Below, in pieces: positions 7,669-15,837 of a DNA stretch of 42,985 nt. Position 1 is the stretch's first letter. The number at the start of each line of letters is the position of its first letter. Under the pieces are notes generated by a model that was given only the letters and a program-made list of their open reading frames with translations, searched no databases and was not told the origin of the DNA. This DNA is from CBDCGW01 sp964430745 (lineage in GTDB: Bacteria > Acidobacteriota > UBA890). The translations under genes were made by a program, and so were the position numbers. The stretch spans positions 1-42,985 of the forward strand of contig CAYSHI010000159.1 in NCBI GenBank assembly GCA_964430745.1. Reading direction: 5' to 3'.

Positions 7669-8700
7669 TCAGAACCGTCCTTCCCGGACCCTCCTTGGAT
7701 TCGCGGGGTCTCCGAGGCTAACGACGTTCTCCGGTTTCACGGATTCGTTCTCGGGCAGCGGGTGCTCGCCCCGGTACTTGCCGATTTCGTTGACGCTCTT
7801 GACGGCGGCGAGCACCTTCGCCCCTTCGAGCGCCACAGCGTCGGCGTCGTAATAGTCGAACCACGGCATGCCGTTGTCGGTGTACTCCCGAGAGCCAAGC
7901 GGTGTGCCCGGCGGGTCCTCGCCCGTTACCGATCGCCAGGCGAGGGAGCTGGCGATGTGCACGAAACAACGGCTTCCGTGGCGGGTGTCCCAGACGTCGA
8001 GACGGTAGGGGTCTTCGTAGATCTCCTGATCCATGTTGCCGCCGGCAGCGAGTCCCATGCTGAAGTCTCCATCGAGGCTTCTCTCCGCGGAATCCATGGC
8101 GTCCTCGAGAGCGATGCCGAGATCCGCCACGGAGGCGCTTCGTCGAATGAGCCGGCGCTTGCGCATCTTTCGAAACGCAGCCGCCTTCATCGGGTAGGCC
8201 ACGATCTGGAGGCCCCCGTGCTCGGCTTCCCCGGTGATCTGCTCTTCGACCGAGTAGCCGCGCCCGAGCGGCATGGCGACGAACTGGCGGATCTTCCCCG
8301 AGTCGACGCAATAGCCGTCGAGCCAGGGCTGGCGCGAGGTGACCATGTAGTCCTGCGGGTCACGATGGAGTCCCTCGCTCCACTCCTCGCCCGTGATCGC
8401 GTCGATCTTGCCGGTGGCGACCTTCACGGCGAACGGGTAGGCGCCGTTGAAGTTCAACCAGAGCGCCTCCGACTGGTACATCGGTAGCATTACGCCACCG
8501 TGTCGCTCCCACGACTCGGGTATCCGGGCGGTGAAATCGTCGACGTGCCGGAGGGGGAACTCGCCCAGACCAGGAGGTAGGGGATAGCTCCTGTCGTCAT
8601 CGGGAATCCGCAGAGTGCGTTGAAAGCCGATTGTCAGCCGTGCGTCGCGGTGGACGTCGCTGAAGCTGAAGACCAGATGGTCGTCCTCGAGTTCGATCAC
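7669..8700 (-). CDS. Conserved-looking protein of unknown function (343 aa)
   Basis: Soluble 343-residue protein with no signal peptide, membrane segment or motif that I can assign. It looks like a real, folded protein: balanced composition, rich in Trp, Tyr and Phe, with a hydrophobic/charged pattern throughout. Features: N-terminal VFSFSDVH and LTIGFQRTLRIPDD segments, PLPPGLGEFPLRHVDDF (about 41-57), a MYQSEALWLNF stretch (about 74-84), a basic KMRKRRLIRR patch (about 180-189), and WFDYYDAD near residue 286. An excellent ribosome binding site (GGGGAGGA) precedes the ATG. It follows the XRE gene by only 36 bp and precedes the VWA gene, so it is probably co-regulated with both. I do not assign a function. 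Confidence 0.8.
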   Translation of the reverse strand: MIELEDDHLVFSFSDVHRDARLTIGFQRTLRIPDDDRSYPLPPGLGEFPLRHVDDFTARIPESWERHGGVMLPMYQSEALWLNFNGAYPFAVKVATGKIDAITGEEWSEGLHRDPQDYMVTSRQPWLDGYCVDSGKIRQFVAMPLGRGYSVEEQITGEAEHGGLQIVAYPMKAAAFRKMRKRRLIRRSASVADLGIALEDAMDSAERSLDGDFSMGLAAGGNMDQEIYEDPYRLDVWDTRHGSRCFVHIASSLAWRSVTGEDPPGTPLGSREYTDNGMPWFDYYDADAVALEGAKVLAAVKSVNEIGKYRGEHPLPENESVKPENVVSLGDPANPRRVREGRF

Positions 8701-8736
8701 GGATCGTTCCTCCCCTCGTTCTCGCGGGTCATCCCG

Positions 8737-9090
8737 CTACCACTCGCCGTCGCGGACCTCCCGCACCAGCCTCAAGACGGCATGATCGGGCTGGTTCCTG
8801 AGCTCGCGGATGAGCTCCGCGAACACCTCCGGGCGCTTTCGTATGGCGTCCTGCAGGTCGGAGGAGACCTTGCCCGCCATCGCCAGAAGCACGTCACTGT
8901 TCTCGTCGAGCTCGTCGGCGATCTTGCAGATCGTCGTCTCCGAAGGCGGTGCGACATCGCCGCGCTCGACCTTGCTCAGGTAGGAGGGCTGAACGCCGAT
9001 CCGCTGTGCCACCTGGCGCACGGAGTAGCGTGAGTCCTCTCGTCGCAGCGCCTCCCGCCGCGCGCGCACCAGCTTTCCGAAATTCGTCAT
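8737..9090 (-). CDS. XRE-family transcriptional regulator
   Basis: DNA-binding regulator of 117 aa. The helix-turn-helix spans about residues 20-60: YSVRQVAQRIGVQPSYLSKVERGDVAPPSETT is a textbook Cro/C1-type HTH, with the recognition helix around PSYLSKVERG. The C-terminal half (SSDLQDAIRKRPEVFAELIREL) is predicted helical and probably mediates dimerisation. I chose ATG 9090; starting at ATG 9117 would put the coding sequence over the palindrome at 9097-9120. There is no Shine-Dalgarno before 9090, and the promoter elements lie so close that the mRNA may be leaderless or nearly so. It is the first gene of the cluster and most likely autoregulates it. Confidence 0.93.
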   Translation of the reverse strand: MTNFGKLVRARREALRREDSRYSVRQVAQRIGVQPSYLSKVERGDVAPPSETTICKIADELDENSDVLLAMAGKVSSDLQDAIRKRPEVFAELIRELRNQPDHAVLRLVREVRDGEW

Positions 9091-9096
9091 GTGTAG

Positions 9097-9120
9097 AGTG
9101 TGTACGAACAAGTACACACT
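9097..9120. promoter_or_regulatory. Palindromic operator in front of the XRE cluster
   Basis: Perfect 9-bp arms AGTGTGTAC and GTACACACT separated by GAACAA. It ends seven bases before the XRE start codon and adjoins a consensus -35 box, so a bound dimer would cover the promoter. This is the arrangement expected for an autorepressing XRE protein. Confidence 0.8.
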
Positions 9121-9125
9121 GTCAA
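9120..9125 (-). promoter_or_regulatory. Consensus -35 box TTGACA of the XRE cluster promoter
   Basis: Reading the minus strand, TTGACA is a perfect sigma-70 -35 box. A weak -10 (TACACA or CACACT at 15-17 bases spacing) falls inside the palindrome. Transcription would start at or just before the XRE ATG. Confidence 0.6.
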
Positions 9126-9228
9126 CAAGAAAATATGAAGGTCTTTGCGGCGAAGGTTCCGGTGCGGGAGATCGCCTCTTCTCCCATGGCGTTCCGTATC
9201 GGGAGGTCGGATCGTGACGTAGCGTCCG

Positions 9229-10206
9229 TCAGCGCTCCTGCTCTGCCAACCACTCCTCCATGAACACCACGTGGCGGAAGATCTCGGTCTGCAGGTCGGC
9301 GGTGGAGGCGATGTCCGTCAGACGCAGCGGGCGGGAGTAGGCTTCCTCTTCGCCGCGCATGAGCTTGACGATGCCCCTCATGTCGCGTGGCCGGCCCGTA
9401 CCGACGTCGTTGACCTTCAACGTCAAAACGTAGTTTGCGAGATCCGGATTCTGCACGACGGCAAATTCCTGCGACTCCTGGAGCAGCACGCCGAACGTGC
9501 GGCGCACGTTGGCGATGTCGGCTGTAGCCTCCGCAAGGCGCGTGCCGCCGCTGGGCCCCTCGCCGAACGCCAGGCTACCGGCGGCGGGCGACCCGGCGGC
9601 GCCGCGGGCCCCGGCGTCCGCAGTCCCACCGACGGTGGCGGGCTCGGTGAGGAACGAATCCTGCCCGGTGATGGCCTCGACGTCGATCGGGCCCAGCAGC
9701 ACTCGTGGCGCCCGCAATCGCCGGTCGAGATCCTCCGGCTCGTCGGATATCTGTCGGAGCTCGGCAAAGGCCTGGCTCATGTCGAAGCCGGATTGGGAGG
9801 CGAGGATGGCCTGTTCCCAGGCCACGTCCCAGTTCTGGAACTGCCACGCCAACCGGCAAGCGTACACGTGAGCGTCGGTGTAACCGGGAGAGAGCTCGCC
9901 GGCGCGGACGAACGCTTCGAGAGCCTGCTCGAGCTGTTGCGTTTGACCGAAAGCGATGCCGCGATAGTAGTAGGCCTGCGCGTTGGTCGGGTCGAGGGCG
10001 AGAACTTCGTCGAGCGCCTCGAGGGCCTTGTCGGCGTCCGGGCTATCACCACCGAGAGAGTTGATGGCGTTGTTCAGGTGCGTTTGCACCTCGGGGTCGG
10101 CCTGTTGGGCGGCCACCGGGGAAAGCTGCGCAACGACCAGCAGCGCCAGTGTGAGGACGCCCAGAACCTGTCCCGTCGGGACTCGGTTCCCGTGATCGGG
10201 ACTCAT
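9229..10206 (-). CDS. Exported TPR protein
   Basis: Secreted or periplasmic protein of 325 aa. A Sec signal peptide is clear (hydrophobic VLGVLTLALLVVAQL, cleavage near VAAQQA). At least two TPR units follow (about residues 55-125: DPTNAQAYYYRGIAFGQTQQLEQALEA and the next), then a Gly/Ala-rich linker (PATVGGTADAGARGAAGSPAAG) and a C-terminal domain of unknown type (FAVVQNPDLANYVLTLKVND onward). The start is fixed by AGGAGG eight bases before ATG 10206. It lies 44 bp downstream of the exported kinase-fold gene on the same strand, probably one transcript. TPRs usually hold protein partners; the partner here is unknown. Confidence 0.85.
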   Translation of the reverse strand: MSPDHGNRVPTGQVLGVLTLALLVVAQLSPVAAQQADPEVQTHLNNAINSLGGDSPDADKALEALDEVLALDPTNAQAYYYRGIAFGQTQQLEQALEAFVRAGELSPGYTDAHVYACRLAWQFQNWDVAWEQAILASQSGFDMSQAFAELRQISDEPEDLDRRLRAPRVLLGPIDVEAITGQDSFLTEPATVGGTADAGARGAAGSPAAGSLAFGEGPSGGTRLAEATADIANVRRTFGVLLQESQEFAVVQNPDLANYVLTLKVNDVGTGRPRDMRGIVKLMRGEEEAYSRPLRLTDIASTADLQTEIFRHVVFMEEWLAEQER

Positions 10207-10250
10207 GCTGTCGCCTCCTGTTGACGGTAGAGGATTGCCCCCATTGTACG

Positions 10251-11168
10251 TCAATCAGGAGTCGGTCGGTCAGAACGGCTCCATGTCGAAACGTCGTACT
10301 CGTAGTCGAAGAGAACGGCGTCCGGCCCCTTCTCGGCGATCAGCTTCTCGATGTGCTCGACAATACGAGCGCGCCGGCGTATCAGCGCGCCGATCTCACG
10401 GCCATCCAGGTAGGCGCTCATCGAACGGCGAATCTCGTCGTCGGTGAGTGACGACAGTCGTTCCCACAGGCGCCGCTCGCAGAAGGTGATGAACTGGGGG
10501 TTACGCAGGTCCCTGCGGGTTTGAAAGGCGCGGGTATGGTCTATGAACCATACGTCCCAGTCGGCGTCGATGAGCAGGTTGCCGGTGTTTCGGTCGGCGT
10601 TGAAGATGAGGTTGTCGAAAATGACCAGCGTCTGCAGAACGCCGCGCCACCAGGTGGCATTGGGTGGCTCGAGGACCCGCTCCTGTCGCTCCTTCTCGCT
10701 CATCGCCGCCTCGATCCATAGCTGCAGTGTGCCGTCGCGATTGTCGATGACTCTCCGCGCCGTGGGCGGCACGAACGGCAGCTCGAGCAGCGTGGCGAGC
10801 TCGTAGGCGGCGGCCTCGAACATGGCGCTGTCCTTGAAGGCGCCGTGCCTCGTCAGGCCGTTATCGGGATCCTCGATGCGTTCCTGTACCCGCTCGAAGC
10901 TGCGGAAGATGCCGTGCGCACGGACGCCGTCTTTTTCCAGCAACACCTTCTTCGGCCGCGTCGATCCGTCCGCGATCTCGCTCCAGGACACGACCTCGGC
11001 AGAGCGCAGGAACTCCACGAGCTCGGCGCGGGTGGCGAAGGGCAGAAGCTCCCCATCGGGGCCGCGGAAGTAGCGGTCGGTCGGCGACGCCGGCGCAGGT
11101 AAGGCGGCGAGAGCGACGATAATTGCTGCCATCGCCGCGGCTCGATAGCTCCGAATCCCGATTGCCAT
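10251..11168 (-). CDS. Exported kinase-fold protein (Fam20C/HipA/PI3K-like catalytic motifs)
   Basis: Predicted exported protein of 305 aa with a protein-kinase-like core. The signal peptide covers residues 1-28 (hydrophobic MAAIIVALAALPAPAS). Catalytic-loop-like motif NADRNTGNLLID at 190-201 (D192, R193, N197) is followed by the metal-binding WFIDHTRAF (D210, H211). This D-R-x3-N then D-H order is typical of HipA, PI3K/PI4K and Fam20C-like atypical kinases. Lys residues at 74-79 and E123 may form the ATP-site ion pair. Start at ATG 11168 is chosen for the signal peptide and GGAGAG upstream; the frame is open further to 11312. A kinase outside the cytoplasm would need ATP there, so it may instead act as a pseudokinase or on another phosphate donor. 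Confidence 0.7.
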   Translation of the reverse strand: MAIGIRSYRAAAMAAIIVALAALPAPASPTDRYFRGPDGELLPFATRAELVEFLRSAEVVSWSEIADGSTRPKKVLLEKDGVRAHGIFRSFERVQERIEDPDNGLTRHGAFKDSAMFEAAAYELATLLELPFVPPTARRVIDNRDGTLQLWIEAAMSEKERQERVLEPPNATWWRGVLQTLVIFDNLIFNADRNTGNLLIDADWDVWFIDHTRAFQTRRDLRNPQFITFCERRLWERLSSLTDDEIRRSMSAYLDGREIGALIRRRARIVEHIEKLIAEKGPDAVLFDYEYDVSTWSRSDRPTPD

Positions 11169-11446
11169 GCGTTCCCACTCTCCGTTACGTGCGCGCCGGT
11201 TCCTCCTGATGGATATGACGGCCCGGGCGCCGATTTGTTGCACGGGCCGGGGGCAGTCTGTCATCCGGCTTGCACCGCGATTCTTCTTCCCCGCCGTCCC
11301 CGGCGTCTTCAACGTAGGAGGGTTACGTGGGTGCGATTTTCGGGTCGGGACCGTAAGATGACGGCCTCGGCGAGTCTCGGGGCAGCCGCGTCATCCGGCG
11401 GTCCGCCGTCGCCGATGGGTCGGCAGACGAACAGGCAGGCAATCCG
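11169..11446. other. Divergent intergenic region, 278 bp
   Basis: Separates the exported kinase-fold gene (minus) from the DUF488 gene (plus), so promoters in both directions are expected. I see no clear consensus boxes or strong palindrome. Confidence 0.4.
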
Positions 11447-12043
11447 TTGTCCGAAACCGAATGCTCCATCCTGTTCACGATTGGTCATTCCACCCATCCG
11501 ACGGAGGACTTTCTCCGCCTCCTCCATCAACACCGGATCACCGCGCTGTGCGACGTCCGTTCGGCGCCCTACAGTCGCTACAATCCGCAGTTCAACAAGG
11601 AGACTCTAGCCGCCGTACTGGACGAGGCCGGCATCGCCTACGTGTATCTGGGCCGGGAGCTCGGCGCGATGGTGGAGGATCCATCGTGTTGGGAGAACGG
11701 TCGCGTGAGCTACCCGAAGGTGGCCGAGACGGAGCTCTTTCGCGCCGGCCTCGATCGGCTGCGCGAGGGTATGCGGCGCTACCGCATCACCTTGATGTGC
11801 GCGGAGAGGGACCCGATCTCTTGCCATCGCATGATGCTGGTTACGCGCAACCTCCGCCACGAAGAGCTCGATATCCAGCACATCCGAGCCGACGGCACGC
11901 TCGAGCCGAATGCCGCCGCCGAGCGTCGTTTGCTCGAGGCCGCTGGTCTTTCTCCCGGCACTCTGTTCCAGGACGAGGCGGAGATGGTCGAAGAGGCGTA
12001 CCTGAAGGTGGGGAAGAGGAACGCCTGGAAGCCGGACCGTTAG
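11447..12043 (+). CDS. DUF488 domain protein
   Basis: Cytoplasmic DUF488-family protein, 198 aa, full length for the family. Diagnostic segments: FTIGHSTHPTEDFLRLL (about residues 10-26), CDVRSAPYSRYNPQFNKE (about 35-52), YLGRELGA, and ITLMCAERDPISCHR (about 113-127) with the family's Cys-Ala-Glu and Cys-His-Arg residues. Biochemical role is not established for this family. The start is a TTG (MSETECS), since no ATG or GTG fits before the GHS motif; AGGCAGG upstream is a weak ribosome binding site. Convergent with the exported unknown gene, only 14 bp apart. Confidence 0.92.
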   Translation: MSETECSILFTIGHSTHPTEDFLRLLHQHRITALCDVRSAPYSRYNPQFNKETLAAVLDEAGIAYVYLGRELGAMVEDPSCWENGRVSYPKVAETELFRAGLDRLREGMRRYRITLMCAERDPISCHRMMLVTRNLRHEELDIQHIRADGTLEPNAAAERRLLEAAGLSPGTLFQDEAEMVEEAYLKVGKRNAWKPDR

Positions 12044-12057
12044 GTCGCCCGGACTTC

Positions 12058-13014
12058 CTATCTGACAGGCCGTGCGCTGAAGCTTCGCACGACCGTATCG
12101 AACTCCGAGAGCTCCAGGTCCGGCTTGTCGAGGGCGGCCGGATAGGTCACGAACCACTGAAGCACGTAGAAACGGTGCTGCTGTTTGTAGTCACGCGGGA
12201 AAAGGAGCAGGAACATGCCGTCTTGCCGATGGTTCGAGTCCTTCCAGAGGTGATGGTAGGCGGTGGTGGAGTATCTCGCGGCTCCCACGCGGCGCAGCTC
12301 TTCCCGCGCCGCGTTGGTCGTCGTCATCGGTCCCTCACGCAGCTCCGTGCGTGCGAAGCTCAGCCAGATCCGCGCGAGATCCTCCTTCTCGGCATCGAGT
12401 TCCTCGGCGTAAACGAACGGCCAGATGACGAGGGAGTAGAGGACGCCGGCGTCGCGGCCGGCCAGGATTTTCGAGGGGTCCATGTGTGCGAAGGGTTCAT
12501 CGTCCTGCCCGGTGGCTCTATCTCGGGACGCCCTTCCGGACCACGTCCACATTCCCGCTGGCGCGGTGTAGCTGATCACGTCGATGCCGTTGTTGTAGCG
12601 GACCCGTTTGGGCATCAGCTCGCCGTCTTTGAACGATGTGCGAACGCCCTCGGCCGGACTCTTCGATGGCGAGGTTTCGCCCGGCGGCGCCGCCGCGGGG
12701 TCAGCGCCCGGTCGCCGCACCGGCAGGGAAACGGTCTCGGTGACTTCCTTCTCCTCGACGCGCTCGACAAGAGACAGGGGGAACGCGAGTTGGTTGCCGG
12801 CCATGCTGACGAGGAGTCGGCCGTCCTGCTCCCGCGTCTCGACGTTGCGGATGACGCGACCGTTCTTCAGGTAGACGTCATCGGCGACCACCACACCGCA
12901 GAATCCGAGGACCGCCACAACGGCTACCGAAAACGACGAGACAATGGACATGGCGCGTGGCACGGATGGGCGAACCGATGACAAGTGGATGGCTGCAGCA
13001 GCGCGTAGGACCAT
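12058..13014 (-). CDS. Exported protein of unknown function
   Basis: Predicted secreted protein of 318 aa. The N-terminus has a basic stretch and a hydrophobic core (IVSSFSVAVVAVLGFCGVVVADD) with cleavage likely after VVA. Right after it comes DVYLKNGRVIRNVETREQDGRLLV, a small beta-strand motif found at the start of many exported proteins of soil bacteria, followed by a Pro/Ser linker (about 110-135) and a C-terminal domain with ISYTAPAGMWTW and many aromatic residues. Start at ATG 13014 is supported by GAGGAGG four to nine bases upstream; ATG 12951 would begin nearer the signal core but lacks a ribosome binding site. No function is assigned. Confidence 0.8.
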   Translation of the reverse strand: MVLRAAAAIHLSSVRPSVPRAMSIVSSFSVAVVAVLGFCGVVVADDVYLKNGRVIRNVETREQDGRLLVSMAGNQLAFPLSLVERVEEKEVTETVSLPVRRPGADPAAAPPGETSPSKSPAEGVRTSFKDGELMPKRVRYNNGIDVISYTAPAGMWTWSGRASRDRATGQDDEPFAHMDPSKILAGRDAGVLYSLVIWPFVYAEELDAEKEDLARIWLSFARTELREGPMTTTNAAREELRRVGAARYSTTAYHHLWKDSNHRQDGMFLLLFPRDYKQQHRFYVLQWFVTYPAALDKPDLELSEFDTVVRSFSARPVR

Positions 13015-13333
13015 TCCGCCTCCTCACCTTCCACCCTGTCCCCGGTGCCTGTGCCGGCTACGCTACTCAGCCCCCCGATGGCACAGGACACACCTCCATC
13101 TGAACAGAGTCGGCACAGGATGTCCACGGGACCCTTCGTCCGCACGAGCCTGCCTGCGCTTCGCCGGCCCGAGCGCGCCCGTTTCACCGCGTCGCGCGCG
13201 GTCGAGTGCCTGGCGGCCCGCCGTTTGTCAAGAAGCACCGACGCGGGCATCATGATGGCTGCACAGGCCTCGGGCGGCGAGTGTCCGCCCTGCATTCATC
13301 ATCGGCCTGGCGAAAGACACCGGAGAGACCGTC
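13015..13333. other. Divergent intergenic region, 319 bp
   Basis: Lies between the exported unknown gene (minus) and ftcD (plus). It must hold both promoters. No convincing gene, strong palindrome or riboswitch is visible; two related patches containing GGCACAGGA (near 13080 and 13112) are the only repetition I noticed. Confidence 0.45.
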
Positions 13334-15160
13334 ATGGAACGGATCGTCGAGTGCGTGCCCAACTTCTCAGAGGGGCGCGACGGAGGGGTCATCAAGGAAA
13401 TCACCAACGCCATCGAGGCGGCTGCCAACGTGCAGCTCCTCGACGTCGACCCGGGCGCCGACACCAACCGTACGGTCGTCACCTTCGTGGGGCCACCGGA
13501 GGAAGTTGCCGAGGCGGCGTTCCAGGGTGTCAAGCGTGCTGCCCAGCTCATCGACATGAGCCGTCACCATGGCTCGCACCCGCGCTTCGGTGCCACCGAC
13601 GTGGTTCCTTTCGTTCCGGTCTCCGGCGTCACCATGGATGACTGTGTCGAGATCGCTCGTCAGGTCGGCAAGCGGATCGGCGAGGAGCTCGAGATCCCGG
13701 TCTATCTGTACGAGCACGCCGCCGCCCAGCCGGAGCGCGCCAACCTTTCGCGCGTGCGATCGGGTCAGTACGAAGGCCTGGAAGAGAAGCTCGCGGACCC
13801 GCGGTGGAAGCCGGACTTCGGCCCCGCGAAGCTCAACGCCAAGGCGGGCGCAACGGCCGTCGGAGCGCGCGAGTTCCTCATCGCGTACAACATCGACCTG
13901 AACACCACGGAGCGCAAGTACGCCAACGAGATCGCCTACATGCTGCGGGAGCGTGGTCGCTGGAAGCGTATCGGCAACACCGAGCCCTTCTACTACAAGG
14001 GCGAGATCGTTCGCTTCCCCGAAGACGGCAGCTACCCGTGCGGCCCCTGTGATTTCGTCGGCGACTCCTTCGAGGCCCTCGAGAAGCACTACGCCGAAGC
14101 TCACGGCGGCGATCTGAAGGCGCGTTACGAGGCTCTCGGCATCGATCCCGAGAACCCGACGGGGCCCGTGTTCGCCGATGGCCGCTTCAAGGACGTCAAG
14201 GCCATCGGCTGGGTGGTCGACGACTACAACCGGGCGCAGATCAGCATCAACCTCAATAATTACAAGGTGAGCCCGCCGCACGAAGTTCTCGAGGCCGCCC
14301 GCGAAGAGGCCACGAAGCGAGGCATCGTCATTACCGGCTCGGAGATCGTCGGTGTCGTTCCCTTCGATGCCATGCATCAGTCGGCCCTCTTCTACCTGCG
14401 CCGCATGCGCAAGTCGACGGGGATTCCGGTTCCCGACCTCGTCGAGACCGCCATCCAGTCGCTCGGCCTGCGCGACGTCGCCCCGTTCGAGACCGAAGAA
14501 AAGGTGCTCGGAATGCCGAAGGTCGACGGCCCGTTGGTGCAGCGCCCGACCTTCGATTTTGTCGATGAGGTCTCGCGCGACACGCCCGCCCCCGGCGGCG
14601 GCTCGGTGGCTGCGCTGGCGGGCGCTCTCGGCGGAGCTCTCGCCGCCATGGTCGCCAACCTGTGCTCGAGCAAGGGGGAGTTCGACGCCCAATACGAGAC
14701 CCTTTGCTCGATCGCCGATAAAGGCCAGACGGTCAAGGACGCCCTGGTACGCGGTGTCGACGACGACACGGCCGCGTTCGACTCCGTGCTGGACGCCATG
14801 AGAATGCCGCGCGACACCGAGGCGGAGCGCGAAGAGCGCGCGCGGGCAATGCAGGAGGGGTACAAGGTCGCCACCCGCGTTCCGCTGGGGACGGTCGAGC
14901 AATGCCGGGACGCCCTGTTGCTGTGCGCGCAGATGGCTCCGATCGCCGACCCCAACATGGTGAGCGATGTCGGCACGGGAGCCTTGCTGGCCCATGCCGG
15001 AGCGCAAGCGGCGGCCTACAACGTGCGCATCAACCTGCCGCAGATCATCGACGAGGAATTCGACACGGAGATGCGCGGCACCCTGGCGGGGCTGTTGCAG
15101 GAGTGCGGCGAGCTGGCCGCGGCGGTTGCAGCGGAGGTCGAACAGGCGTTGGAGCAGTAA
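13334..15160 (+). CDS. ftcD: Bifunctional glutamate formimidoyltransferase / formimidoyl-THF cyclodeaminase
   Basis: Folate enzyme of histidine degradation: moves the formimino group of formiminoglutamate to tetrahydrofolate, then releases ammonia to give 5,10-methenyl-THF. Residues 1-about 180 form the formiminotransferase N-subdomain (MERIVECVPNFSEGRD; HHGSHPRFGATDVVPFVPV with the catalytic-region His residues), about 285-385 the C-subdomain (FKDVKAIGWVVDDYNRAQISINL), and about 400-608 the cyclodeaminase (FVDEVSRDTPAPGGGSVAALAGALG). At 608 aa it is longer than the roughly 540 aa mammalian fusion. The excess lies between the two subdomains and contains a C2H2 zinc-finger-like motif (C236, C239, H252, H257). 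GGAGAG seven bases upstream supports the ATG. No hut genes are adjacent. Confidence 0.95.
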   Translation: MERIVECVPNFSEGRDGGVIKEITNAIEAAANVQLLDVDPGADTNRTVVTFVGPPEEVAEAAFQGVKRAAQLIDMSRHHGSHPRFGATDVVPFVPVSGVTMDDCVEIARQVGKRIGEELEIPVYLYEHAAAQPERANLSRVRSGQYEGLEEKLADPRWKPDFGPAKLNAKAGATAVGAREFLIAYNIDLNTTERKYANEIAYMLRERGRWKRIGNTEPFYYKGEIVRFPEDGSYPCGPCDFVGDSFEALEKHYAEAHGGDLKARYEALGIDPENPTGPVFADGRFKDVKAIGWVVDDYNRAQISINLNNYKVSPPHEVLEAAREEATKRGIVITGSEIVGVVPFDAMHQSALFYLRRMRKSTGIPVPDLVETAIQSLGLRDVAPFETEEKVLGMPKVDGPLVQRPTFDFVDEVSRDTPAPGGGSVAALAGALGGALAAMVANLCSSKGEFDAQYETLCSIADKGQTVKDALVRGVDDDTAAFDSVLDAMRMPRDTEAEREERARAMQEGYKVATRVPLGTVEQCRDALLLCAQMAPIADPNMVSDVGTGALLAHAGAQAAAYNVRINLPQIIDEEFDTEMRGTLAGLLQECGELAAAVAAEVEQALEQ

Positions 15161-15215
15161 CGGCGCCCGAGCGGATCGCGTCGTTGACGGGCGGGGGGCG
15201 GCGCCCGCTGTGTTC

Positions 15216-15581
15216 TCAACCGGAGGCGTCCGCCGCCTTGCGGAGTCGCTCGAGCTCGACCTCGAGCGCGGGCGCACCGGCCACGAGGGCCTCCATGTCA
15301 CCGTTCTTGCCCGCATTCTCCAGGCCGAGAGCGACTTCCCACATCGCGTCGGCGCCGATGGCCGCCGCCGCGCCCTTGATGAAGTGCGCCGTGCGCTCGG
15401 CGCCGTGCGCGTCGTCGTCGGCGATCATCTCGTTGAGCGCGCGGACATGCGCGGGAGCGTCCTGGAGAAAGTCCTGCACCAGCTCGTTCGCCAGCTCCTC
15501 GTCGCCCATCACACGATCGAGGAGCCCCTCCCGGTTCAATGCGCTCGGCGACGCTCCGGAGGCTGAATCGGTTTCGGTCAT
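15216..15581 (-). CDS. Stand-alone histidine phosphotransfer (HPt) protein
   Basis: Cytoplasmic 121-aa HPt domain, expected to relay phosphoryl groups between a hybrid sensor kinase and a response regulator. The phosphorylation motif AERTAHFIKGAAAAIGA is present with H66, and the Lys-Gly (K69-G70) that follow it in active HPt domains. The rest is a helical bundle: LLDRVMGDEELANELVQDFLQ, VRALNEMIADDD and a final ALEVELERLRKAA helix. GGTGGGG lies four bases before the ATG. No histidine kinase or receiver gene is in the window, so it is an orphan whose partners are elsewhere. Convergent with ftcD. Confidence 0.9.
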   Translation of the reverse strand: MTETDSASGASPSALNREGLLDRVMGDEELANELVQDFLQDAPAHVRALNEMIADDDAHGAERTAHFIKGAAAAIGADAMWEVALGLENAGKNGDMEALVAGAPALEVELERLRKAADASG

Positions 15582-15837
15582 GTCCCCACCATAGCGGTCG
15601 CGGTCGTGGCGCGCGATTCAGAGGCGCCGCTCGGCGGCGGATCGTCGAGACCACGCCGAACTTCATGCCGAGAATGTGCCGAGTTCGAGCTCGACGGGTA
15701 CGCGGTCTTCCTTCGTAAACTGAACGTCGGACGACGGCGTCATAGAGTCGGGGGGGGGCTGGCGTCCGGCTCCCGGACGATGGGGCCGACGTCATGTAGG
15801 CTGGTCGATACCGACGAGCACTCGCGAGGGACCCACG
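15582..15837. other. Divergent intergenic region, 256 bp
   Basis: Between the HPt gene (minus) and the permease gene (plus). It includes a run of nine G (about 15750-15758). A TAGGCT at 15798-15803, about 40 bases before the permease start, could be a weak -10 box. No gene seen. Confidence 0.35.
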
